Of a DNA stretch of 7,008 nucleotides, positions 1-5,361 are shown piece by piece. Origin of the DNA: Candidatus Aerophobota bacterium (lineage in GTDB: Bacteria > Aerophobota > Aerophobia > Aerophobales > AE-B3A); NCBI GenBank assembly GCA_004376485.1, contig SOJT01000147.1, positions 1 to 7,008 on the forward strand, in the 5' to 3' direction. A model generated the notes under the pieces. It did not search any database. It was not told the origin of the DNA and worked only from the letters and a program-made list of their open reading frames with translations. Each line of letters opens with the position of its first letter. Positions within the stretch are counted from its first letter, which is position 1. A program made the translations under genes and the position numbers.

Positions 1-414
1 GCCTATGGCTGGCAGGATCTGGAATTAGGCTATAGGTTAAGAAAAGCAGGGCTAAAATGCAAAAAAAATCGGCATGCTCTAGGATATCATTATTTTAAGA
101 AAAAAAACCTTTCTGATTTGTCCTCTCTCTGTGAAAAGGAGAAAATGCGAGGGACGAGCGGAGCTCTGTATTACCGAAAACACCCCCACCTGAGTGTGAG
201 ACTTGCCACCCAGGGCAATCCCCTATTTGTCTTGGCCTTTCTAGGCAAATGGATAGATAAAAATAGAAGGGGTAGAAAAATTCTTGCCTTTGCCGAAAGA
301 CACCGTATAGATTGGCTATTTAGTCTGTTGGTGAAATTAATAACCTCCCATTACTACCTTGAGGGTTGGCGTGAAGGTATAAAATGCAAACACCCAAAAA
401 ACTTGATAGGTTAA
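1..414 (+). CDS. Glycosyltransferase family 2, C-terminal part (5'-truncated by window edge)
   Basis: Frame 1 is open from the first base to a TAA at 412-414, giving 137 residues of a protein that begins left of the window. The visible start reads AYGWQDLELGYRLRKAGLK. This is the GW-[EQ]-D-x-ELG-x-R motif of GT-A family 2 glycosyltransferases, which lies near the end of the catalytic domain; its Asp (residue 6 here) is normally the catalytic base. The remaining ~110 residues are a basic tail with hydrophobic stretches, ending in a YYLEGWREGIK-like segment often seen after this domain. Such enzymes transfer a sugar from an activated donor at the cytoplasmic membrane face. It overlaps the next gene by 31 nt, so the two are probably co-expressed in surface-glycan synthesis. 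Donor and acceptor cannot be told. A TTG at 118 could be misread as a start, but the conserved motif lies upstream of it. Confidence 0.85.
   Translation, partial: AYGWQDLELGYRLRKAGLKCKKNRHALGYHYFKKKNLSDLSSLCEKEKMRGTSGALYYRKHPHLSVRLATQGNPLFVLAFLGKWIDKNRRGRKILAFAERHRIDWLFSLLVKLITSHYYLEGWREGIKCKHPKNLIG
372..377 (+). promoter_or_regulatory. Ribosome binding site for the ligase gene
   Basis: TGAAGG lies 6 nt before the ATG at 384, inside the end of the glycosyltransferase gene. It supports that ATG as the start even though it creates a 31-nt overlap with the upstream gene. Confidence 0.6.
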
Positions 415-2081
415 TAGATAAATCTATTTTCTTTTTTATATTTTTCTTACCTTTTTTACCTCCCGTCAGTTATGTAGCCCTATTAGTGGCGTTGGTTCTC
501 TGGTTACCCAAGCAGAATTTAAAAAAGATTTTGGATTTTAGACCCAGAATTTTTGGATGGGCTCTTTTGGGTTTCATTTTCGCAGTAGGGCTTTCCGTAG
601 TTTTCTCTATCAATAAAATCTTAAGTTTTGGTGCTTTCACACTTTTCATTTTCTATCTTCTAACCTTTACTCTTATAGCTGGTAATGTGAGAGACGAGGG
701 CACAGCAGAGAAGATTTTGTCCGCGGCTGTCCTCTCGGGATTAGTAATTACTGCTTTTGGAATAGTTCAATATCTGGCCGGGATTGATTTCGATTATGAA
801 ATCGGCTTTTTGACTATCAGCCTACGTGCGAAAGAGGGTCTCGGCTCAACTTTGGGCAATCCTAATAAGTTCGCCAAATACTTGGATCTCATTCTTCCCC
901 TTTCCTTCGTTTCATTGCTGGTTCAAAAAGAGCTCAAAAGAAAAATCCTGCCCGGAATTCTCGCCATATCAGGTCTTGTATGTCTAGTTCTAACCAGGTC
1001 CTTAGGCGGCATAGCGGCAGTTTTTGCAGTTATAATGCTAATTCTTCTTATCAAGAACTGGAGAGTTTTTCTCATTGTTATGGCGGGCCTTTTCATTTTT
1101 ACTTTCTTCAACTATGGGTGGGCCATCAAGACCATCAGTAAATATGGTAGCCCCGGCCGTAGAATCTACACCTGGAAAGAGGTGGTACCTCGCATATTCA
1201 AAAGCTATCCACTGGTTGGATCGGGACTGGGTACTTATAGGTTGTTATCCTGGAGAGAGAGCCCCGGGAAAGAATGGATTGTTGACAGTAGGAATTCTTA
1301 TGAAGGTACAAGATGTATGCAGGCTACCGTAGCCTGGAGCTGGCTCTGGCAGGATGTTCCGGTTGAACCTGAGAAATATTACGCTTTAGGTGCATACATA
1401 AGGTCTGATACAGGATCTTCTCAAGAGACTAAGGATGGAAATACCTTTCTTACTCTGGAGTGTTTGAATGATAAGAACAAGGTCATAGCAAGAGAGTGGG
1501 GAGTTGTTAGCGCTGAGTCTTCCTGGGGGTTGAAAAAAACGCATATCCATACTCCTCCTGGTACACTAAGAATGAGGATAAAAATGGCTAAGAGGCAGGG
1601 TGAAGGGAGCGTCTGGTTTGATGATCTTAGACTGATGGAGTCATCCTCCCGAATTCCAAAAGGGGAAAGAGAAAAAATAGTATTAGTTACAAAAAAGGTG
1701 ATCCCTAACCCGGGTTTTGAGCTACTTAACGAATCAGGCAGACCACAATTCTGGATTGAAACTCCCGGTCGATCGACCGTCTCTACGGCCCATAGTATCC
1801 ATTTCAATTATCTCTCTGAATTAGGTATAGTAGGATGGGGATCGTTTTTGTTAGTCATAGCCATTTTTTTTCATAGCTCCGTAGGTTATCTACGAAGGCA
1901 CTCTTTTGTTGCCGCCGGTGGTATAGTTGGCGGTTGTACTCTTTCCATCCTGGCTGCCTTAATTCATGGAACGGTGGAAACTTTCCTTGACATTTTTCAG
2001 GTGGGACTATTGTTTTGGGTGATAATCGGGTTATCGATGGGACTTTTGAGGCTCTATGCCTCTCGCCAAGAAAAAGCGTAG
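384..2081 (+). CDS. O-antigen ligase/polymerase-like membrane protein (Wzy_C family) with inserted CBM-like domain
   Basis: 565 residues. Members of this superfamily join or polymerise undecaprenyl-linked glycans on the outer face of the inner membrane. Hydrophobic segments lie near residues 14-40, 57-75, 80-100, 110-131, 163-180, 188-223 (probably two) and 227-243. Then comes a long soluble loop (~245-480), followed by 482-500, 508-527 and 535-555. Family hallmarks seen are GSTLGNPNKFAKYL (154-167), TRSLGG (204-209), R-x-YTW before SYPLVGSGLGTYR (274-286), and AHSIHFNYLSELGIVG (469-484), whose His corresponds to the expected catalytic loop. The loop carries an extra ~167-residue beta-rich domain, annotated separately, which makes the protein longer than the usual ~400-450 residues. 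The start is the ATG with TGAAGG 6 nt upstream. The 3' end overlaps the next gene's first ATG by 26 nt. Ligase versus polymerase cannot be decided from sequence alone. Confidence 0.85.
   Translation: MQTPKKLDRLIDKSIFFFIFFLPFLPPVSYVALLVALVLWLPKQNLKKILDFRPRIFGWALLGFIFAVGLSVVFSINKILSFGAFTLFIFYLLTFTLIAGNVRDEGTAEKILSAAVLSGLVITAFGIVQYLAGIDFDYEIGFLTISLRAKEGLGSTLGNPNKFAKYLDLILPLSFVSLLVQKELKRKILPGILAISGLVCLVLTRSLGGIAAVFAVIMLILLIKNWRVFLIVMAGLFIFTFFNYGWAIKTISKYGSPGRRIYTWKEVVPRIFKSYPLVGSGLGTYRLLSWRESPGKEWIVDSRNSYEGTRCMQATVAWSWLWQDVPVEPEKYYALGAYIRSDTGSSQETKDGNTFLTLECLNDKNKVIAREWGVVSAESSWGLKKTHIHTPPGTLRMRIKMAKRQGEGSVWFDDLRLMESSSRIPKGEREKIVLVTKKVIPNPGFELLNESGRPQFWIETPGRSTVSTAHSIHFNYLSELGIVGWGSFLLVIAIFFHSSVGYLRRHSFVAAGGIVGGCTLSILAALIHGTVETFLDIFQVGLLFWVIIGLSMGLLRLYASRQEKA
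1254..1754 (+). other. Inserted carbohydrate-binding-module-like domain (ligase residues 291-457), apparently circularly permuted
   Basis: Between the family motifs GTYR and AHSIHFNYL there is about 167 residues of soluble sequence. The core resembles CBM4/9-type jelly-roll domains: S-x-EG-x-R (305-310), W-x-WQDVPVEPEKYYALGAYIRSD (319-342), a W (381) before a TPPGTLRMRIKM strand (390-401), and the closing VWFDDLRL (410-417). The segment that normally opens such a domain, NPGFE...GRPQFW (441-457), comes after the closing segment instead of before the core. Joining residue 457 to residue 291 would restore the usual order. Being in the extracytoplasmic loop, it could bind the glycan or acceptor; this is inference. 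The assignment rests on motif recognition and needs a structure prediction. Confidence 0.55.
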
Positions 2082-3348
2082 AAGACTTTTAAAGGTTCAC
2101 GCTGTGCCAATAGCTTCTTCCGGTAAGAAAGAAAGAAAAACGGTTCTTTTCCTTTCTAATGGGTATGCTGAGGATTTGATTGCGGCATCCATAATTCAAA
2201 AACTTGCCAACGAAGTACCTGAGATAAAAATTAAAGCCTTGCCTCTGGTGGGGGAAGGCAAGGCGTATGAGCCACTTCGAATATTAATTCTCGGACCTCG
2301 TAAGATTACACCCAGTGCTGGCTTTGTGGGGGTGAATCCGTTTTATTTAGCCAGAGACATAACGTCGGGGTGGCTCGGATGGTTTAAGGATGAGATGGAT
2401 GTTTTAAGGGCCGAGCGAAGCCTTGTTGATACGGTCGTATGTGTAGGCGATGTCTTTTTGATTTTACTTTCTTCCCTTTTTGTCAAAAAGCCGATAGTTT
2501 TTCTTCCTACGGCAAAATCAGATCATGCTAAAGGGCTAAAGGAACATTACAGAATAGAAAAATGGTTGATTAAAAGAACGTGTCGGCTGGTTCTTCCCCG
2601 AGATGAACTCACAGCCCACTCTCTTCAAAACTTTGGGGTCAGGGCTATGTTTGTGGGGAATGTAATGATGGACTGTTTAAAAATAACTGGTGAGGATTTT
2701 GGGATAGAAAAAAATGGGTACGTGGTGGGCATTCTTCCTGGTAGTAAAAGCGACGCTTATGATAATTTTCCCATTATTTTAGATGCGGTAGTCTCCATTG
2801 AGAAAAGAGCTTCTTTTTCAGGCAGGGTCCATTTTCTTCTTGCCTTACCCGCCTCCCTTAGTTTAGAAAAACTGGGAGGAGTAGCTTCCAGAAACGGTGA
2901 ATGGAAGATAACCGAAACTATCCCCCCCCGACAAGAAAGTGGCCTAATTGCCCATTTAGTCTCCCCTCAGGGGCCGATTATTAAAATAGTTGGCGGCAAA
3001 TTTGGTGACCTACTGAACCGCTCACAGGTAATTGTTGGTCTATCAGGCATGGGTAACGAGCAGGCAGTAGGGATGGGTAGGCCAGTAGTAAGCTTTTCGG
3101 GCAGGGGTCCCCAGATAAGCTGGCATTTTCTCCAGGCGCAAAGGGAGCTTCTCGCAGGAGCCATCTCTATCGTTAAACCAGAAGGGGAAGCAGTAGCCGA
3201 GGAAGTTTGTTCCCTTCTTGATGATCCGAAAAGAAGAGAGAGGCTGGCCCGAATGGGAAAGGAAAGAATGGGAGGCCCCGGAGCGGCTGGAAGAATAGCT
3301 CATCTCATAAAGAAGGAGATAGAGGAGCTAATAAACAGTTTAGTTTAG
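2056..3348 (+). CDS. Lipid-A-disaccharide synthase-related glycosyltransferase (GT-B fold)
   Basis: 430 residues from the first ATG. The protein resembles the LpxB-related family (TIGR03492-type) rather than canonical LpxB. Features seen are SNGYAEDLIAASII (34-47; the family usually has SNGhGED), a GDV after a hydrophobic strand (131-133), VFLPTAKSDHAKG (148-160), LPRDELTAHSLQNFGV (180-195), VGNVMMD (200-206), LPGSK (227-231) and GNEQAVGMGRPVVSF (333-347), the last two being in the C-terminal nucleotide-sugar half. Family members are predicted inverting glycosyltransferases whose substrate is not established to my knowledge; true LpxB uses UDP-diacylglucosamine. The position behind a ligase suggests a glycolipid role. 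Start choice is uncertain: ATG 2056 has only GAGG 4 nt upstream and adds a very basic leader (KKKRRR), whereas GTG 2104 has AAAGG 8 nt upstream and would start just before the conserved domain. The 3' end overlaps the convergent D gene by 4 nt. Confidence 0.85.
   Translation: MPLAKKKRRRLLKVHAVPIASSGKKERKTVLFLSNGYAEDLIAASIIQKLANEVPEIKIKALPLVGEGKAYEPLRILILGPRKITPSAGFVGVNPFYLARDITSGWLGWFKDEMDVLRAERSLVDTVVCVGDVFLILLSSLFVKKPIVFLPTAKSDHAKGLKEHYRIEKWLIKRTCRLVLPRDELTAHSLQNFGVRAMFVGNVMMDCLKITGEDFGIEKNGYVVGILPGSKSDAYDNFPIILDAVVSIEKRASFSGRVHFLLALPASLSLEKLGGVASRNGEWKITETIPPRQESGLIAHLVSPQGPIIKIVGGKFGDLLNRSQVIVGLSGMGNEQAVGMGRPVVSFSGRGPQISWHFLQAQRELLAGAISIVKPEGEAVAEEVCSLLDDPKRRERLARMGKERMGGPGAAGRIAHLIKKEIEELINSLV
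2091..2095 (+). promoter_or_regulatory. Possible ribosome binding site for an alternative GTG start at 2104
   Basis: AAAGG sits 8 nt before an in-frame GTG (2104-2106), 9 nt after the ligase stop codon. This is better spaced than the GAGG at 2048-2051 in front of ATG 2056. If used, the LpxB-related protein would lack its 16 basic N-terminal residues and the overlap with the ligase gene would disappear. Confidence 0.35.
2922..2929 (+). repeat. Homopolymeric C8 tract inside the LpxB-related gene
   Basis: Eight consecutive C within codons for I-P-P-R (residues 289-292). Loss or gain of one base would frameshift the C-terminal third, including the nucleotide-sugar-binding half. The tract is short, so a switching role is only a possibility. 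Confidence 0.3.
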
Positions 3349-3353
3349 CTTCT
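3323..3353. other. Imperfect inverted repeat spanning the two convergent stop codons
   Basis: Bases 3323-3331 (AGGAGCTAA) pair with 3345-3353 (TTAGCTTCT) using one G-U pair. Inside, 3332-3335 can pair with 3339-3342 around a 3-nt loop, leaving a 2-nt bulge (3343-3344). It covers the stop codons of both convergent genes. The stem is A/T-rich and no clear T-run follows on either strand, so it is a weak candidate for a shared transcript-end structure rather than a classical terminator. Confidence 0.25.
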
Positions 3354-3965
3354 TCCCGTGATTTCCTTCATCTTTATGATATTAATAATATGGGCCCTTT
3401 CTCTTTCCTCCAGCTTCATGGTGATATACTTAACTGTATCCTGGATGCGAGGGATGAGAATATGTTCCAGAGCATTGACCCGTCTTCGAGTACGCTCAAT
3501 CTCTCTGGCCAGTCGGTTAAGATCCTCCTCCTTTTGAGCTAACTCCACCAGGAAACGGAGAATCTCTGGAAAGGATCTTAAAGTAAAATCTAGCTTCCAA
3601 TTACTTCCATAGAGGCCGTAGCAAAAAAGATCTCCCTCCATAATTAGTTTAAACTGAGGGGCTCTCATCATGGTGTATCCGGAAATATCCAAACCGGATC
3701 TTACAGTTGGCCACATTATGGATTCTTCTACCTCAGCCTCGGAAGTGAGGGACTTGGATATCCTAAGATCAGCATAAGCTTGATTGAGTCTTTCTCTTGT
3801 CTCCTTACGTAGCAGGCGAACTTCCTTTAAGAGAGGGAAGAATCTCTGCATGAGCTCATCCCTTTTATCTTCCAGAAGATCATGAGCCCTGTGGGCCATT
3901 TTCAGTCTTTGTTTCTGCTTTAGAAGCTCCATCCTGGTGGGGCTCACCTGCACTACCTGGGGCAT
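3345..3965 (-). CDS. atpD: V-type ATP synthase/ATPase subunit D (central rotor stalk)
   Basis: 206 residues, the normal length for the family (also named ntpD). The N-terminus QVSPTRMELLKQKQRLKMAH is the hallmark of V/A-type subunit D. It is followed by a long helix (about 10-65) rich in charged residues. The C-terminal helix (about 140-195) contains LAREIERTRRRVNALEHILIP, the conserved second arm of the antiparallel coiled coil. In the complex this coiled coil forms the shaft that turns inside the A3B3 head and couples it to the membrane ring. The ATG (3965-3963) lies 1 nt after the TAA of subunit B, with GAAAGG 11 nt upstream inside the B gene. It is the last gene of the A-B-D run; its TAA (3347-3345) overlaps the stop of the convergent LpxB-related gene. 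Confidence 0.96.
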   Translation of the reverse strand: MPQVVQVSPTRMELLKQKQRLKMAHRAHDLLEDKRDELMQRFFPLLKEVRLLRKETRERLNQAYADLRISKSLTSEAEVEESIMWPTVRSGLDISGYTMMRAPQFKLIMEGDLFCYGLYGSNWKLDFTLRSFPEILRFLVELAQKEEDLNRLAREIERTRRRVNALEHILIPRIQDTVKYITMKLEERERAHIINIIKMKEITGRS

Positions 3966-3966
3966 T

Positions 3967-5361
3967 TTATACTCTGCCTTTCTCTTTTTCCCGCTTTCCG
4001 TACTTCTGGATATACTCGTCCCTTACCCTCTTAAGTTCTGAGCGGGATATCATTTTAAGGAGCCTCCAACCACAATCTAGTGTTTCCTCTATTTCCCTGT
4101 TCTCATGCTCTCCTTGAGAGACAAATTCTCGCTCAAACTCATCAGCGAAACGGAGGTAATTCTTATCCATCCCACTGAGAGTAGCTTCCCCCATCACCAG
4201 AGCCATCTCCCGGACCTCAATTCCCTGAGCATAGACAGCGTAGAGCTGATTGGAGAGTTCTCGATGATCTTCTCTGGTCTTGTCCTCTCCCACTCCCTGG
4301 TCCATCAAGCGGGAAAGGGAGGGAAGAACATTAATGGGGGGATAGATGCCTTTTTGATGAAGATCTCTCTGAAGAATAATCTGTCCCTCGGTGATATACC
4401 CGGTCAGATCCGGAATGGGATGAGTTTTATCATCATCGGGCATAGTCAGAATAGGAATTAGAGTGATGGATCCTTCCTCTTCTTTGATTCTCCCTGCTCT
4501 CTCATAATTAGTGGCAAGATCTGTATAGAGATATCCGGGATATCCTCTTCTTCCAGGAACCTCTCGTCTGGCTGCAGAAAGCTCCCTCAAAGCCTCAGCG
4601 TAATTGGTCATATCGATCAAAATAACCAGAATATGCATTCCTTTTTCAAAGGCCAGGTACTCGGCACAGGTCAAGGCCATTCGAGGGGTGGCAATTCTTT
4701 CTATGACCGGATCATCGGCAAGATTAAGAAAAAGGGTAGTTCTTTCGATGGCTCCGCTTGCCTCAAAGTCAGAAAGGAAGAAATGAGCTTCCTCATAGGT
4801 TATCCCCATAGCGGCAAACACCACTCCAAATTCCTCCTCTTTTCTGAGTACCCTGGCCTGTCGGGTAATCTGAGCTGCCAGTTGAACATGAGGTAGACCT
4901 GCTCCGGAGAAGATGGGAAGTTTTTGTCCCCGGGATAGGGTGTTGAGGCCGTCGATAGCTGAGATACCGGTCTGGATAAATTCTACCGGATAATCCCGGG
5001 CTTCGGGATTGATGGGATCTCCTCCAATATCCAGTCTTTTCTCCGGGATGATTTCCCTGCCGCCGTCCCGGGGCCTTCCCCATCCATCAAAGGCTCTGCC
5101 CAGGATATCCTCAGAGACTCCTAACTCTATTCCTCTGCCTAGAAACTTCACCTGAACTCCCTTAACCCCCAGCTCACTCGCCCGCTCAAAAAGCTGCACC
5201 AATGCTGCTTCAGAGTTCACCTCTAGCACTCTACCTCTTCTCCTTTCCCCATTGGCAAGCTCTATCTCTACCAGCTCCTCGTAGGCGACATCGGATACCT
5301 TATCCACTAACATTAAGGGTCCACTCAGTTCCTTTATGGTAGTATATTCCTTTGTTCTCAT
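3967..5361 (-). CDS. atpB: V-type ATP synthase/ATPase subunit B (non-catalytic nucleotide-binding head subunit)
   Basis: 464 residues, the usual length for bacterial and archaeal V/A-type B (also ntpB). An N-terminal beta-barrel (about 5-75, beginning YTTIKELSGPLMLVDKV) is followed by GRAFDGWGRPRDGG (88-101) and the nucleotide-binding domain. The P-loop position reads FSGAGLPHVQLAAQ (151-164). It lacks the GK[ST] lysine, as expected for the regulatory subunit, so this is not a defect. Other family motifs are PGRRGYPGYLYTDLATNYERAGR, INVLPSLSRLMDQGVG, and TREDHRELSNQLYAVYAQG. Three copies alternate with subunit A in the cytoplasmic head. The ATG overlaps the TGA of subunit A (ATGA, 5361-5358), suggesting coupled translation, and a GAAGGA lies 8 nt upstream. 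Whether the enzyme makes ATP or pumps H+ or Na+ cannot be judged without the ring subunit. Confidence 0.97.
   Translation of the reverse strand: MRTKEYTTIKELSGPLMLVDKVSDVAYEELVEIELANGERRRGRVLEVNSEAALVQLFERASELGVKGVQVKFLGRGIELGVSEDILGRAFDGWGRPRDGGREIIPEKRLDIGGDPINPEARDYPVEFIQTGISAIDGLNTLSRGQKLPIFSGAGLPHVQLAAQITRQARVLRKEEEFGVVFAAMGITYEEAHFFLSDFEASGAIERTTLFLNLADDPVIERIATPRMALTCAEYLAFEKGMHILVILIDMTNYAEALRELSAARREVPGRRGYPGYLYTDLATNYERAGRIKEEEGSITLIPILTMPDDDKTHPIPDLTGYITEGQIILQRDLHQKGIYPPINVLPSLSRLMDQGVGEDKTREDHRELSNQLYAVYAQGIEVREMALVMGEATLSGMDKNYLRFADEFEREFVSQGEHENREIEETLDCGWRLLKMISRSELKRVRDEYIQKYGKREKEKGRV

Noticed and set aside
118..120. TTG at 118 as the start of a small 98-residue protein
   Set aside because: The frame is open from base 1 and carries the GWQDLELG glycosyltransferase motif upstream, so this is the tail of a longer gene.
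1766..1779. 14-nt perfect palindrome CGGTCGATCGACCG near the right flank of the inserted domain
   Set aside because: A palindrome of this length is expected about once per 15-20 kb by chance. It lies in coding sequence, and no second copy marks the left flank, so I do not treat it as an insertion or binding site.
1421..1807. Minus-strand open frame of 128 codons antisense to the ligase insert
   Set aside because: No family resemblance or ribosome binding site was seen; the plus frame encodes a continuous protein with clear motifs on both sides.
3043..3303. Minus-strand open frames of 86 and 65 codons (3043-3303 and 2967-3164)
   Set aside because: Both are antisense to the conserved C-terminal half of the LpxB-related gene, with low-complexity Ser/Pro-rich translations typical of shadow frames.
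4105..4461. Plus-strand open frame of 118 codons antisense to subunit B
   Set aside because: It lies wholly within the well-conserved B gene, has no recognisable motif, and is explained by the codon pattern of the opposite strand. The same applies to smaller antisense frames at 4604-4896.
4888..4908. Missing P-loop lysine in subunit B, as a possible inactivating mutation
   Set aside because: The FSGAGLPH form is normal for the non-catalytic B subunit of V/A-type ATPases.
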